Notes under the pieces: model-generated
The model's database searches: none
The model's input: only the letters and a program-made list of their open reading frames with translations
What the model was told of the DNA's origin: nothing
Source: Thalassolituus alkanivorans
GTDB taxonomy: Bacteria > Pseudomonadota > Gammaproteobacteria > Pseudomonadales > Oceanobacteraceae
NCBI RefSeq assembly: GCF_020447205.1
Contig: NZ_JAJAEL010000011.1
Location: 124,001 to 188,000 of the forward strand
DNA length: 64,000 nt
Reading direction: 5' to 3'
Position numbers and translations under genes: made by a program
In this document: positions 32,655-43,279 of the stretch, in pieces
How positions within the stretch are numbered: the first letter of the stretch is position 1
Layout: each line of letters starts with the position of its first letter

Positions 32655-35486
32655 ATGAAAAACTGGACCATCCAGAGCCGTATTCTGTTTCTCGCTTTGC
32701 TACCCGGCGTTATTGTTTCCGTTGTGCTCGGTATTTTCTTTATGGCCGAGCGTGCACGCGACCTGAATGACCTGCTCGATCAGCGTGCGCTGGCGATGGC
32801 CAAGCAGCTGGCTCCGACCTGTGAATACGGCGTGATGACCGGCAATGTCGGTATTCTGCAGAACATCGCTAACAACATGCTGGAAGAAAAGGACGTCCGC
32901 TCGGTCAGCATCTATAACCAGGATGTGGAAATTCTGGCCCATGCCGGACCGAAAATGCTGACCGAGCGCATCGGCTCAGCACAACTGCAGGCTAACCAGT
33001 TACAGCTGCTGCGTACCGAAGGGTCGGTCCGGGTACGGGCACCGATTTTTGCCCAGAACCTGGTGATTCCTGACCAGCTGTCCGATCAGTTCTATGCCGA
33101 AGAAAGCCGCCAGATCAAACTGCTGGGCTGGGCCGAACTGGAGCTGTCAAACAGCAACACCCTGCTGTTGCGCTATCAGCATATTGCGTCTTCGCTAAGC
33201 GTTATTTTGCTGGCCCTGCTGAGCTGTACCTTTGTGGCTATCCGCTTCAGCCGTCAGGTATCTGAGCCTATGGGGCGCATCGTCAAAGCCATTGGCGAAC
33301 TGGAAGACGGCAAGCTGGAAAGCCGTATTCATATCAACAGCGGCGGCGAGTTCCAGCAACTGGCCTCAGGCATCAATGCCATGGCCAGTGCACTGCAGCG
33401 CGTGAATACCGAACATCAGCAAAATCTGGAACAGGCGACACAGGATCTGCAGGAAACGCTGGATGAAATGGAAATCCGCAACCGCGAACTGACCATCGGC
33501 CGTAAAGAAGCACTGGAAGCCAGCCGCATGAAGTCAGAGTTCCTGGCCAATGTCAGCCATGAAATCCGCACCCCACTGAACGGTATTATCGGTTTCAGTG
33601 ACCTGCTGCTGCGCACTCATGTGGATGAACGTCAGGCTGACTATCTGGATACCATCCGCAAATCCTCCGGCGATCTGCTGAACATCATTAACGACATTCT
33701 CGACCTGTCAAAAATTGATGCCGGCAAGCTGATTATTGAGCACACCAGCTTTAATCTGCGCGATGTTCTGGAAGATGTAATGACGGTACTGGCTCCGGCC
33801 GCCTTTCAGAAAGAACTGGAACTCAGCCACCTGATTTATTCAGATGTACCGCTGCAGATCGAAAGCGATCCCTTGCGCCTTAAACAGGTACTCACCAACC
33901 TGGTCAATAACGCCATCAAATTTACCGAGCGCGGCAACGTCAGCGTGCGCGTATCGCTGATCAGCAAGGGAGATAACCGCGCCAGCATCAAATTTGAAAT
34001 CCAGGACTCCGGTATCGGCATGTCCGAAGAGCAGATCAACAAGATCTTTAATGCCTTCACCCAGGCCGACGCCAGTACTGCGCGCCAGTTTGGCGGCACC
34101 GGACTGGGCCTGATTATCTCCCGCGCTCTGGTCGAAGCCATGCACGGCGAGATACTGGTCAGCAGTCACGAAGGCCGGGGTTCGACTTTCAGCTTCCATA
34201 TCCAGGTAGGTATGCATGCCGGGACGGTCAATAACCTGCCCCTGCTGAGCGGTCAGCATATCGCCCTGCTGGAGCCCTCACTGCTGAACCGGATGAATAC
34301 CGGTGCCCTGCTCAATCAGTGGCAGGTTGAACACCACGACTGCGAAAACCGTCAGCAATTACTGGAATTACTGAACAGCAATGAGCATGAACTGCAGGCA
34401 CTGATCGTTGCCGTCAGCCGTCAACACATCAACGACCCACAGCAACGCCTGTTTATGCAGCAGCTGGCACAGTATGAACTGCCCCTGATAGCCCTGATCG
34501 ACAGCGTCAGCCACGAACATCTGGAGCAGCTGAAACAACAGGGCGCCAGCAGCAGTCTCAGCCAGCCGTTCCTGCATAAACGCCTGTATCAGGCGCTGTG
34601 CCGGGCTCTCGGCAACGAGGGAACGGAATTCCGTGACGCCCAGCCCGGCAACAGCAGCCATTCCTCGGCGCAGAAACCACCCTGTGTACTGGCCGTTGAC
34701 GACAACAGCGCCAATCTGAAACTGGTGGTGACCCTGCTGCAGGAGCTGGGCATTCATGTGACAGCCGCCAGCAGCGGCCGCGATGCCATTGATATCGTGC
34801 AGCAACAGACCGTCGATATGGTGTTTATGGATATTCAGATGCCGGGCATGAATGGTCTGGAAGCCACCGAGCAGATACGTACCCTGCCAGGCAGAGGAAC
34901 ACTGCCAATTATTGCACTCACCGCCCATGCCATGGCCGATGAAAAAGAGGCCCTGATTAAAGCCGGCATGAACGATTACCAGACCAAGCCCATCAGCCAG
35001 GAGCAGCTGGCCGCCTGTGTTGAGCGCTGGACCGGTTACCGCTCACTCAGCCCGGCGGCCGCGGCTGAAGCCTCACCGCCATCGAAAAGTCAGTGCGAAT
35101 GGGTGTTTGATGCGGCAACGGCCTTACGCCACGCCAACCACAAGGTCGATCTGGCGCAGGATATGTTCCGCATGCTGCTGGATTCATTGCAGCAGGATAT
35201 GCAGCATATTGTCGATGCCTGGGAAGAAGAAAATATGGATGATCTGCTGGAACGGGTTCACCGGGTTCACGGCGCTACCCGCTACTGCGGTGTTCCCTGC
35301 CTGCGCAGCACGCTGGAAACTTTTGAAACGGCATTAAAAGCCAACCGCCAGGCGGAGCTGCCAACGCTGATGCGGCAACTGGTGGAAGATGTCGCCAATC
35401 TGCAGCAGTGGGCACAAAGTAACGACTGGAAAACCACGCTGGCGGAAGCCGCCAGCAAACGCAGCGAGCAATTCACCAGCGCCTGA
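32655..35486 (+). CDS. gacS: Hybrid sensor histidine kinase GacS/BarA
   Basis: A 943-residue tripartite kinase. Transmembrane helices lie at about 9-30 and 175-197 with a periplasmic loop between, followed by HAMP (about 198-255), a coiled coil and HisKA with the phospho-accepting His in NVSHEIRTPLNG (about residue 302). HATPase follows (NNAIKFTERG, DSGIGM, GGTGLGL), then a degenerate receiver-like stretch (about 530-650), a true receiver (VDDNSANL, Asp near 725 in FMDIQMPG) and a C-terminal HPt with His in RVHGATRYCG (about 871). This phosphorelay normally acts on GacA/UvrY and Rsm/Csr small RNAs. The position beside cysM supports GacS. An in-frame GTG lies two codons before the chosen ATG. 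Confidence 0.95.
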   Translation: MKNWTIQSRILFLALLPGVIVSVVLGIFFMAERARDLNDLLDQRALAMAKQLAPTCEYGVMTGNVGILQNIANNMLEEKDVRSVSIYNQDVEILAHAGPKMLTERIGSAQLQANQLQLLRTEGSVRVRAPIFAQNLVIPDQLSDQFYAEESRQIKLLGWAELELSNSNTLLLRYQHIASSLSVILLALLSCTFVAIRFSRQVSEPMGRIVKAIGELEDGKLESRIHINSGGEFQQLASGINAMASALQRVNTEHQQNLEQATQDLQETLDEMEIRNRELTIGRKEALEASRMKSEFLANVSHEIRTPLNGIIGFSDLLLRTHVDERQADYLDTIRKSSGDLLNIINDILDLSKIDAGKLIIEHTSFNLRDVLEDVMTVLAPAAFQKELELSHLIYSDVPLQIESDPLRLKQVLTNLVNNAIKFTERGNVSVRVSLISKGDNRASIKFEIQDSGIGMSEEQINKIFNAFTQADASTARQFGGTGLGLIISRALVEAMHGEILVSSHEGRGSTFSFHIQVGMHAGTVNNLPLLSGQHIALLEPSLLNRMNTGALLNQWQVEHHDCENRQQLLELLNSNEHELQALIVAVSRQHINDPQQRLFMQQLAQYELPLIALIDSVSHEHLEQLKQQGASSSLSQPFLHKRLYQALCRALGNEGTEFRDAQPGNSSHSSAQKPPCVLAVDDNSANLKLVVTLLQELGIHVTAASSGRDAIDIVQQQTVDMVFMDIQMPGMNGLEATEQIRTLPGRGTLPIIALTAHAMADEKEALIKAGMNDYQTKPISQEQLAACVERWTGYRSLSPAAAAEASPPSKSQCEWVFDAATALRHANHKVDLAQDMFRMLLDSLQQDMQHIVDAWEEENMDDLLERVHRVHGATRYCGVPCLRSTLETFETALKANRQAELPTLMRQLVEDVANLQQWAQSNDWKTTLAEAASKRSEQFTSA

Positions 35487-35511
35487 CCTCCAGTACCTGA
35501 CCCGGCAGCAT

Positions 35512-35919
35512 TTAACTCAGCAGTGCAAAGGCCTGAATCCAGTCGCCTTCATCGGACAGGCTGACCAGCGCACGTTGCCCGCCCAGAAACTGCAAGCGCT
35601 CTGCGGCAGCCGCATGCAGCAATACCTGCGGCGCCCCCAGTTCATCACGCAGTATTTCCAGCTGCTGAAACCCCACCCCCTTGGCAATGCCGGTGCCCAG
35701 CGCTTTGGCCAGCGCTTCTTTGGCGGCATATTGTTTGGCCAGAAAGTTAAGGGGATTGGCGCGCGAACGATACAACGTCTGCTCGGCCGGGGTCAGAATG
35801 CGCTGCACAAAACGCTCACCATGGCGCTCAACAGCCTGGTGAATCCGTATGCTGTCGAGCAGGTCGGTGCCGATGGCAATCACCCCCGGCACCTGTTTCA
35901 ACTCATCGGCCTGCGCCAC
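35512..35919 (-). CDS. acpS: Holo-[acyl-carrier-protein] synthase
   Basis: A 135-residue enzyme that attaches phosphopantetheine to the fatty-acid ACP. Family motifs are IGTDLLDSIRI (Mg-binding Asp) and NFLAKQYAAKEALAKALGTG. It starts with GTG, with GAGGA formed at the end of pdxJ. The order rnc-era-recO-pdxJ-acpS is classic gammaproteobacterial. Confidence 0.95.
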   Translation of the reverse strand: MAQADELKQVPGVIAIGTDLLDSIRIHQAVERHGERFVQRILTPAEQTLYRSRANPLNFLAKQYAAKEALAKALGTGIAKGVGFQQLEILRDELGAPQVLLHAAAAERLQFLGGQRALVSLSDEGDWIQAFALLS

Positions 35920-35930
35920 GACAGTAGTCC

Positions 35931-36677
35931 TCAGCCGCGCTGTGTAGCCGCAGCCAGCAGGTCACGCATTTCACGAACCGCTTCTTTCAGGCCGACAAAC
36001 AGCGCCCGGGCAACGATGGCATGACCGATATTCAGTTCGTTCATGCAGGGAATCGCGGCGATGGCTTCCACATTGTGGTAATGCAGACCATGGCCGGCAT
36101 TCACAATCAGACCACGTTCATGGGCATAGGCGGCGGCTTCCTGAATACGCTTCAGCTCAAGCTGTTGCTCTGCTTCGTTTTTGGCATCGGCGTAACGGCC
36201 GGTATGCAGTTCAATCACCGGTGCGCCAACACGCAGCGTGGCGTCGATCTGGGCAAAATCCGGATCAATAAACAGCGATACTTCACTGTTAATCACCTGC
36301 AGACGCTCAACCGCCGCACGGATATGGGCTTCCTGACCAATCACATCCAATCCGCCTTCGGTGGTCAGCTCTTCACGCTTTTCCGGCACCAGACAGGTAC
36401 AGGGCGGACAGACTTCCTCGGCCAGCTCGAGCATGGCATCGGTAACCGCCATTTCCAGATTCATACGGGTGGACAGGGTTTCGGCCAGCACATACACATC
36501 ACGGGTCTGAATATGACGACGGTCTTCCCGCGGGTGAATGGTAATGCCATCGGCGCCGGCTTCTTCCGCCAGAAATGCCGCCTGGACCGGGTCGGGATAA
36601 ATGGTGCCGCGCGCCTGACGCAGGGTGGCAACGTGGTCGATATTCACGCCCAGAAGGACGCGTTGAGCATTTTTCAC
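35931..36677 (-). CDS. pdxJ: Pyridoxine 5'-phosphate synthase
   Basis: A 248-residue TIM-barrel enzyme that joins 1-deoxyxylulose-5-phosphate and 3-amino-2-oxopropyl phosphate into pyridoxine 5'-phosphate. Visible family blocks are [42 protein letters not shown] and [11 protein letters not shown]. It lies 59 bases after recO and 11 before acpS. Confidence 0.97.
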   Translation of the reverse strand: MKNAQRVLLGVNIDHVATLRQARGTIYPDPVQAAFLAEEAGADGITIHPREDRRHIQTRDVYVLAETLSTRMNLEMAVTDAMLELAEEVCPPCTCLVPEKREELTTEGGLDVIGQEAHIRAAVERLQVINSEVSLFIDPDFAQIDATLRVGAPVIELHTGRYADAKNEAEQQLELKRIQEAAAYAHERGLIVNAGHGLHYHNVEAIAAIPCMNELNIGHAIVARALFVGLKEAVREMRDLLAAATQRG

Positions 36678-36736
36678 AGGGACTTCCCTCTTGTCTGAAC
36701 AGGCATTACTGGATGATGTTAATAATACTGATGAGC

Positions 36737-37408
36737 TTAACGGCCCGGCTGAAACAGTTCGCGGCTGATCAGTGGCCGCTCCAGCAGGTCTTCAAGTGCA
36801 CAACGCAGCACCTGCTTGGCCGCTGCCCAGCATTGTGGCCGCTGCGCCCGGCCTTGTCCAAGCTCGAGTAAATATTCACCGGAGAACAACGGCTGCCTCA
36901 GCGCCGGAGCCACGGAGGCATCCGAACGCACAAAGCCTTCACGGGCGATAAAACGATAGAATTCAGAAGCATTGACCGGACGTCCCTCACGATCCTGTTG
37001 CCAGGAAAAACCATATCCCAGCGTCTGCAACAGCTGATATTCAAACAGGCGTAACCAGGGGTCCGGTAAACCGGGATGCTGCAGCCCTTCAAGGGTTCTG
37101 ACGTAAGTCAGGAAGAGTTCTGGCTGAGCTTCATAGCGTGGTAATAAGCGCACCAGTAATTCAGCGAGGTACAGACCGCAGTACAGGTTAGCCCCCCGCA
37201 GAGAGTAAGTTTGCAGACTGCGCAGGCCGCGTAACTGCGGCCAGTCTTCGGCACGGGCCCAGTCACCCTGATAGCGCTGGTGCAGATCGGGTTGTGGCTG
37301 GCTGCGCCCGGCAACCACACTCAGCCGTCCCTGTTCTGCGGTAAATATATCCAGCAGCCATTCCTGCTCCCGCAGGGGCTGACGCTGCAGTACAAACAGC
37401 GTCTTCAT
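36737..37408 (-). CDS. recO: DNA repair protein RecO
   Basis: A 223-residue RecF-pathway recombination mediator with an N-terminal OB-fold ([29 protein letters not shown] is split here by function, beginning about residue 5) and a helical C-terminal half. As in many gammaproteobacteria, there is no full set of zinc cysteines. It starts three bases after the era stop, so the two are co-translated. Confidence 0.93.
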   Translation of the reverse strand: MKTLFVLQRQPLREQEWLLDIFTAEQGRLSVVAGRSQPQPDLHQRYQGDWARAEDWPQLRGLRSLQTYSLRGANLYCGLYLAELLVRLLPRYEAQPELFLTYVRTLEGLQHPGLPDPWLRLFEYQLLQTLGYGFSWQQDREGRPVNASEFYRFIAREGFVRSDASVAPALRQPLFSGEYLLELGQGRAQRPQCWAAAKQVLRCALEDLLERPLISRELFQPGR

Positions 37409-37411
37409 AAC

Positions 37412-38308
37412 TTAACCGATGCGGTCGTCGTAACCCAGACTGCGCAGGGCACGCTCGTCATCAGACCAGCCGGCTTTGACTTTAACCCAGAGCTTGAGCA
37501 TGACTTTGCAGTCGAACAGCTGCTCCATATCTTTGCGGGCTTCCTGACCAATCTGCTTGATACGGTAACCACCATCGCCGATAACAATGGCTTTCTGCGA
37601 AGCGCGCTCTACCAGAATCAGAGCACTGATTTCGATTAACGTACCGGTGTGCACAAACTCTTCGATCTCAACCGTCATCGCATAAGGCAGCTCATCGCCC
37701 AGCTGACGCATGATTTTTTCACGCACCAGTTCAGCTGCCAGAAAGCGCGAACTGCGGTCGGTGATCTGGTCTTCCGGAAAGAAGTATTGGTTTTCCGGCA
37801 GATAGCTTTCGATCAGGTTTTCCAGCCGCTCGACGTTATGGCCGGTTTTGGCGCTGACCGGAATAATCTGGTCGAAATTATGCCGGCTGCTGAGTTCCTG
37901 CAGCACAGGCAGTAATTCTTCTTTTTCACGGACGAAATCGACCTTATTCACCACCAGAACCACCGGGGCGCGCTGGGATTTAACCGCCTGCAGCACCATT
38001 TCGTCTTCTTCAGTCCAGCGTGTACGGTCGACCAGCATCAGAATCAGATCCACGTCTTTCACTGCCGTGGTTGCCGCTTTGTTCATATAGCGGTTAATCG
38101 CTTTTTCCTGATGCTTATGCATACCCGGGGTATCGACATATACGACCTGAACATCACCTTCGGTTTTGATCCCTAAAATCTGATGGCGGGTAGTCTGCGG
38201 TTTACGCGACGTAATGGATAATTTCTGCCCGAGAATACGGTTCAGCAGTGTGGATTTGCCCACATTCGGGCGGCCAACGATGGCTACATAGCCGGTACGT
38301 TGTGTCAT
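37412..38308 (-). CDS. era: GTPase Era
   Basis: A 298-residue GTPase that binds the 3' end of 16S rRNA and helps 30S maturation. G1 is [13 protein letters not shown]3 is DTPGMH, and G4 is NKVD; the C-terminal KH domain contains [14 protein letters not shown] and [13 protein letters not shown]. Its ATG shares one base with the rnc stop (TAATG). Confidence 0.97.
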   Translation of the reverse strand: MTQRTGYVAIVGRPNVGKSTLLNRILGQKLSITSRKPQTTRHQILGIKTEGDVQVVYVDTPGMHKHQEKAINRYMNKAATTAVKDVDLILMLVDRTRWTEEDEMVLQAVKSQRAPVVLVVNKVDFVREKEELLPVLQELSSRHNFDQIIPVSAKTGHNVERLENLIESYLPENQYFFPEDQITDRSSRFLAAELVREKIMRQLGDELPYAMTVEIEEFVHTGTLIEISALILVERASQKAIVIGDGGYRIKQIGQEARKDMEQLFDCKVMLKLWVKVKAGWSDDERALRSLGYDDRIG

Positions 38309-39024
38309 TATTTTTCCTCTCCTGCGTCATGCGCAGGCTCTGCTGATTCGTCAATGCCCAGTATAGTCAGAACCTGAGCGGCGGCGCTTTGCTCGGCACC
38401 ACGGCGGCTGCTGCCCTGGGCGACAATCGCATCAGCCAGTTCAGGAATACGACACTCAACGGTAAATACCTGCTCGTTGGTCGGACCTTCGACGTTCAGA
38501 ACTTCATATTTCGGCAGACTGGATTTACGCCCCTGCTGATATTCCTGCAGACGGGTTTTCGGATCTTTAATCGGATCTTCCAGCGTTAAGGCATCAAGGC
38601 GGGTTGCGTACCAGGACAGAATGCGCTCGCGTGCGGCTTCCAGACCAGCATCCAGATACATAGCACCAATTAAGGCTTCAACCGTATCGGCCAGAATAGA
38701 CTCACGGCGATGACCACCGCTTTTTAATTCACCGGAACCCAGTAACAGAAAATCACCGAGATCAAATTCACGGGCAATCACCGCCAGTGTTTCGCCTTTT
38801 ACCATGCGCGCACGCAGGCGGCTCAGCTTGCCTTCTTTCGCCTGGGGAAAACGGCGGTATAAATCTTCAGCGACGACAAAATTCAGAATCGAGTCGCCGA
38901 GAAACTCCAGCCGTTCGTTATTGCTGATGCCTTTACTGCGGTGTGTCAGCGCCAGCATAACCAGCGATTCATCGCGGAAGTTATAGCCCAGGCGCTGAGA
39001 TAATTTAACGAGGGGATTATTCAC
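38308..39024 (-). CDS. rnc: Ribonuclease III
   Basis: A 238-residue dsRNA endonuclease that processes rRNA precursors and structured mRNAs. The RNase III signature [15 protein letters not shown] carries the catalytic acidic residues, and the C-terminal double-stranded RNA-binding domain (about residues 155-225) has [12 protein letters not shown] and [15 protein letters not shown]. Its ATG overlaps the preceding stop as ATGA. Confidence 0.97.
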   Translation of the reverse strand: MNNPLVKLSQRLGYNFRDESLVMLALTHRSKGISNNERLEFLGDSILNFVVAEDLYRRFPQAKEGKLSRLRARMVKGETLAVIAREFDLGDFLLLGSGELKSGGHRRESILADTVEALIGAMYLDAGLEAARERILSWYATRLDALTLEDPIKDPKTRLQEYQQGRKSSLPKYEVLNVEGPTNEQVFTVECRIPELADAIVAQGSSRRGAEQSAAAQVLTILGIDESAEPAHDAGEEK

Positions 39025-39392
39025 TGAGTAAAATCTTTTTGCACTTGGAAACGTACCACCATATCGATATTCCCGAGATAGGTGTCACGGGCTTCATAGG
39101 TCCAGTCCAGTGTGAATCCCTGATCACCCTTGCGGATTTTCAGCTCATCGAGACTGGCTTTAATATTGTTGTCCTGCAGTCGTGTTTCCAGCAGTCGCTT
39201 GAAATCCTTAGGTCTCATATCGGCGCGATATTCGCGATCCTTGGTTACGCCATCAAGAATGGTTCCGATCAGTTTATTGTCCCAATACATTGGAATCAGA
39301 GTAATAGCTCCTTTAACCAGGAGGATACCCACAAACAATACAACCAGAATCGAAACGATTGAGAGACCACGCTGACGACGCATATTAATCAT
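39021..39392 (-). CDS. DUF4845 family protein
   Basis: A 123-residue protein of unknown function with a type-IV-pilin-like beginning ([21 protein letters not shown], given here as the first hydrophobic segment) and a small soluble domain after it. Members usually lie between lepB and rnc; here the gene directly follows lepA, overlapping its end by eight bases. The start could be the ATG at 39392 or the one at 39383. Confidence 0.85.
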   Translation of the reverse strand: MINMRRQRGLSIVSILVVLFVGILLVKGAITLIPMYWDNKLIGTILDGVTKDREYRADMRPKDFKRLLETRLQDNNIKASLDELKIRKGDQGFTLDWTYEARDTYLGNIDMVVRFQVQKDFTQ

Positions 39393-41184
39393 CCACTTTC
39401 AGAACGGCTAGGAAGGCAGATTGTGGGATTTCCACACTGCCGATTTGTTTCATTCGTTTTTTACCTTCTTTCTGCTTCTGCAGCAGTTTTTTCTTACGGC
39501 TGACGTCACCACCATAACATTTTGCGGTTACGTTTTTACGCAGCGCTTTTACCGTCGTGCGGGCAACAACCTGATTACCCATTGCCGCCTGAATCGCCAC
39601 GTCAAACATCTGCCGCGGAATCAGCTCTTTCATTTTTTCGGTCAGCGACGCACCACGACGACGAACGTTATCACGGTGCATAATCACCGCCAGCGCATCC
39701 ACGCGTTCACCGTTAACCAGCACATCCAGACGCACCAGCGGTGCTTCCTGGAAACGGGTAAAGTTATAATCGAGTGAGGCAAAACCACGACTGGCCGATT
39801 TCAGACGGTCAAAGAAATCCATCACCACTTCGGCCAGCGGAATTTCATATTTCAGCGCCACCTGCGTACCGGTGTACTGCATGTCCACCTGTACACCACG
39901 TTTTTCGATACACAGGGTAATCACGTTACCCAGATATTCCTGTGGCACCAGAATATTACATTCGGCAATCGGCTCACGCATTTCATCGATTACGCCAGGA
40001 TCAGGCAGTTTTGATGGGTTATCCACCATCAGCACTTCGCCTTTTTTATTCACCACTTCATAAATTACCGTTGGTGCGGTGGTAATCAGATCGAGGTCGT
40101 ATTCGCGCTCCAGACGCTCCTGAATAATTTCCATGTGCAGCATGCCAAGGAAACCACAACGGAAACCAAAGCCCAGTGCGTCGGAATTTTCCGGCTCATA
40201 GAACAGCGACGCATCGTTCAGCGACAGTTTTTCCAGCGCATCACGGAAGGCTTCAAAATCGTCGGAAGATACCGGGAACAGACCGGCATACACCTGCGGC
40301 TTCACTTTCTGGAAACCCGGTAACGCATCGACATCAGGGAATTTCGCGCTGACGATGGTATCGCCCACCGGCGCACCGTGAATGTCTTTGATGCTGCCGA
40401 CCATATAACCCACTTCACCGGTACCCAGTTCGCCGGTTGGAGTCATTTTCGGCGTAAAGATACCAATGCCGTCCACCAGGTGGTCACGGCCGGTGGATTT
40501 CATGCGGATTTTGTCGCCTTTCTTGATGCTGCCGTTTTTCACCCGGATCAGGGAGACAACGCCCAGATAAGAATCGAACCAGGAGTCGATGATCAGCGCC
40601 TGTAACGGGGCATCCGGGTCACCTTCCGGCGGCGGGATATTAGCCACCAGATCTTCCAGTACATCTTCGATATTCAGACCGCTTTTGGCGCTGCAACGCA
40701 CAGCATCGGTCGCATCCAGGCCGATAATTTCTTCGATTTCCTGTGCGACTTTATCCGGATCAGCCTGCGGCAGATCCATCTTGTTCAGTACCGGGCGAAC
40801 TTCCAGGCCCTGCTCAATGGCGGTATAGCAGTTGGCGACCGACTGGGCTTCAACGCCCTGAGCAGCATCCACCACCAGCAGTGCCCCTTCACAGGCCGAC
40901 AGCGAACGGCTGACTTCGTAGCTGAAATCCACGTGTCCCGGAGTATCAATAAAGTTCAGCTGGTAAACCTCACCATTGCGGGCTTTATAGTCCAGCGTCA
41001 CGCTCTGGGCCTTGATGGTAATGCCACGCTCACGCTCAATATCCATCGAATCCAGTACCTGCGCCTGCATTTCCCGGTCGGAAAGGCCGCCACATACCTG
41101 AATAAAACGATCTGAAAGAGTGGATTTGCCGTGGTCGATATGGGCAATGATGGAAAAGTTACGAATGTGGTCCAGCTGGCTCAC
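39385..41184 (-). CDS. lepA: Elongation factor 4 (LepA)
   Basis: A 599-residue translational GTPase that back-translocates stalled ribosomes. The P-loop is [10 protein letters not shown]3 is DTPGHVD, G4 is NKMD, and the LepA-specific C-terminal domain has [15 protein letters not shown] choose the GTG at 41184, giving [10 protein letters not shown] in register with other LepA proteins; a TTG at 41193 would add three residues. lepB is not found downstream, which is unusual. Confidence 0.96.
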   Translation of the reverse strand: MSQLDHIRNFSIIAHIDHGKSTLSDRFIQVCGGLSDREMQAQVLDSMDIERERGITIKAQSVTLDYKARNGEVYQLNFIDTPGHVDFSYEVSRSLSACEGALLVVDAAQGVEAQSVANCYTAIEQGLEVRPVLNKMDLPQADPDKVAQEIEEIIGLDATDAVRCSAKSGLNIEDVLEDLVANIPPPEGDPDAPLQALIIDSWFDSYLGVVSLIRVKNGSIKKGDKIRMKSTGRDHLVDGIGIFTPKMTPTGELGTGEVGYMVGSIKDIHGAPVGDTIVSAKFPDVDALPGFQKVKPQVYAGLFPVSSDDFEAFRDALEKLSLNDASLFYEPENSDALGFGFRCGFLGMLHMEIIQERLEREYDLDLITTAPTVIYEVVNKKGEVLMVDNPSKLPDPGVIDEMREPIAECNILVPQEYLGNVITLCIEKRGVQVDMQYTGTQVALKYEIPLAEVVMDFFDRLKSASRGFASLDYNFTRFQEAPLVRLDVLVNGERVDALAVIMHRDNVRRRGASLTEKMKELIPRQMFDVAIQAAMGNQVVARTTVKALRKNVTAKCYGGDVSRKKKLLQKQKEGKKRMKQIGSVEIPQSAFLAVLKVDD

Positions 41185-41877
41185 AGAATACAACCCGGTT
41201 GTTAATTGAAATGGTGGGCGATTTTACTTGAAAGGCAGGGCAAAGGCTATTTTGTACGCTATCCGGCAATCCGGCTGCGGCCAGCCGCCATAAACAACAC
41301 AGCCCGGCCAGGGCCGTAATGCTGTTCACTTAACGTTTTAAATCATTTTGAAACGCCCAATGCCTCCCAGGGGAACTTATCCCCTTGCCGGTTGGCCGAC
41401 CCCAGCTTCGCGCTGTACAGGCCTTTTTCCTCCATTCAGACCACCTCGGTCACGGCAACGCGGATAATGGGCCATCCATGGCCCTATCCGCTCGCTCTGC
41501 ATCCATGCAGAGACGTACCGGCTCAGTGCTCTTCATTCCGGCGTCCTGCAGGCGCATTCATTAATCCGCTAAGCGGCTTTTCAGAATGGGCATTGCTGTT
41601 CGATAAAAACGACGTAGCGGTTGGGATAAACCGCGCCTCTGGGCCCGCCGCAGAAACCGCTGATATGCTTGGTCTGTCCGCAGGGATACGGACAAGCGGC
41701 TCCGGCCAGGGATGGCCGATGAGGCGCGCGGCCAGTAAATATCAAGGTTTCAAGGATTACGGGCCAGAAAGCGCAAAGCAGGGGTTTGGGGATAAGATCC
41801 CCAAGTTGGGGCGCAGGGGCTTGCCCCGCAAAGGCTGTTCACGTGCAGCCAGTGCAGGGCTGTGCTGGTTGCTGCAA
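41185..41877. other. Hairpin-rich intergenic region between mucD and lepA
   Basis: About 690 bases without a credible gene; the plus-strand ORF entering it continues antisense to mucD. It contains at least five short hairpins (see the repeat entry) and a TTGGGGAT/ATCCCCAA hairpin at 41786-41804 followed by a second GC-rich one, which may help end the mucD transcript. The lepA promoter should lie near 41200-41350, but I see no clear one. Confidence 0.6.
41461..41718. repeat. Family of short palindromes with ATCCAT/AGGGAT-type centres
   Basis: Four hairpins of one design lie within 260 bases: GGGCCA-TCCA-TGGCCC inside CGGATA/TATCCG arms (41461-41490), TCTGCA-TCCA-TGCAGA (41496-41511), TGTCCG-CAGGGATA-CGGACA (41675-41694), and CGGCCA-GGGA-TGGCCG (41703-41718). 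Stem sequences differ but loops are alike, which looks like a REP-like family rather than chance. Confidence 0.7.
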
Positions 41878-43266
41878 CTACTCGGTAATCCGCAGCGGGA
41901 TAAACATCGCCGCGCCACGGCGCACAATGCGCATCGGTACGCTGCGGTTGGCCGGCAGCTTGGCAACCACCGTATTAAAATCGTCCATGCTGCGCACCGG
42001 ATCACCGGCAATCATGGTGATGATGTCGCCGTTGACCAGACCGGCAAAGGCCGCCGGACCACGCTTCACATCACGAACGACCACGCCATCACCGACGCTT
42101 TTGCGCTGCGCGTCAGACAACTCACTGACCACCACACCCAGACGGTTGCTGGTGCTTTCTTTCGGACTGGCATTGTTCAGCGCCAGTTCGGCGCCATCGC
42201 CATCCGGCAGCACGCCAATGGTCACGTTGATTTTCTTACGCTTACCGTTGCGCACCACGTCCAGCTTGACGCCGCTGCCCGGCTTCACCCGGCCAACCTG
42301 ATGCGGCAGATCGGACGACAGGTAAATCGACTTGCCGTTGAAGTGGGTAATGATGTCGCCATTTTTCAGGCCAGCCGCTTCCGCCGGACTGCCAGGCACA
42401 ATCTGCGCGACCAGCGCACCGGCTGCTTTTTCCAGACCAAAAGACTCAGCCAGGTCTTTGCTGACCTCCTGAATCACCACACCGAGCCAGCCGCGGCTGA
42501 CTTTGCCTTTTTCTTTCAGCTGATCGGCGACATCCATGGCCACATTGATCGGAATGGCAAAAGACACGCCCATAAAACCACCGGAGCGGGTGTAGATCTG
42601 GGAGTTGATGCCCACGACTTTGCCATCCAGATTAAACAGCGGGCCGCCGGAATTACCCGGGTTAATAGCCACGTCGGTCTGGATAAAAGGCACATAGTTT
42701 TCGTTCGGCAGGCTGCGGCCCTTGGCGCTGACAATACCGGCGGTCACCGAGTAATCAAAACCAAAAGGTGAACCAATGGCGACAACCCACTCACCCACTT
42801 CCAGCGCATCCGAATCGCCCAGCTCTACGATTGGCAGATTCTTGGCTTCAACTTTCAGCAGGGCCAGATCGGAGCTCTCATCGGCACCAATCAGTTTGGC
42901 TTCCAGCTCACGGCGATCATTAAGGCGCACAACAATTTCGTCGGCATCCTTGATCACATGATTATTCGTCAGGATGTAGCCATCTTTGGAGACGATAAAA
43001 CCGGAGCCGAGCGATGCCCGCTCCTGTTCACCGCCACGAGGGCCCTGCCCCGGTGCACCGAAGAAGTGGCGGAAAATTTCCGGCACATCTTCCGGCAGAC
43101 CATAACGCTGCTGAAAGCCGTTATTCTGCATATGTTGCACAGTACTGATATTGACCACGGCCGGCGAAGTTTCCTTCACCAGGTCACGGAAATCGGGTAA
43201 CTCCGCCCGGGCCAAAGAGGCCAGCAACAGCAGAGGCAGCACTAACATACGGATCATCTGTGTCAT
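41878..43266 (-). CDS. mucD: Periplasmic serine protease MucD/DegP-like (HtrA family)
   Basis: A 462-residue exported protease/chaperone with a signal peptide ending near residue 20 (LARA). The catalytic triad is seen as His in LTNNHVIKDA, Asp in SSDLALLKVE and Ser in INPGNSGGPLFN; two PDZ domains follow (about 255-350 and 370-460). MucD degrades misfolded envelope proteins and dampens AlgU signalling in Pseudomonas. It is last in the algU-mucA-mucB-rseC-mucD run, 13 bases after rseC. Confidence 0.95.
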   Translation of the reverse strand: MTQMIRMLVLPLLLLASLARAELPDFRDLVKETSPAVVNISTVQHMQNNGFQQRYGLPEDVPEIFRHFFGAPGQGPRGGEQERASLGSGFIVSKDGYILTNNHVIKDADEIVVRLNDRRELEAKLIGADESSDLALLKVEAKNLPIVELGDSDALEVGEWVVAIGSPFGFDYSVTAGIVSAKGRSLPNENYVPFIQTDVAINPGNSGGPLFNLDGKVVGINSQIYTRSGGFMGVSFAIPINVAMDVADQLKEKGKVSRGWLGVVIQEVSKDLAESFGLEKAAGALVAQIVPGSPAEAAGLKNGDIITHFNGKSIYLSSDLPHQVGRVKPGSGVKLDVVRNGKRKKINVTIGVLPDGDGAELALNNASPKESTSNRLGVVVSELSDAQRKSVGDGVVVRDVKRGPAAFAGLVNGDIITMIAGDPVRSMDDFNTVVAKLPANRSVPMRIVRRGAAMFIPLRITE

Positions 43267-43279
43267 GGTTTTTCCTTGC

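Noticed and set aside
34240-34620. Second receiver domain in GacS
   Set aside because: The stretch after the ATPase domain resembles the degenerate receiver seen in BarA/GacS kinases but lacks the phospho-Asp motif, so it is mentioned in the gene entry only.
41392-42771. Plus-strand 459-codon ORF covering the mucD-lepA gap
   Set aside because: Most of it is antisense to mucD, and the part in the gap is made of palindromes. His/Arg/Thr-rich composition is typical of a shadow frame.
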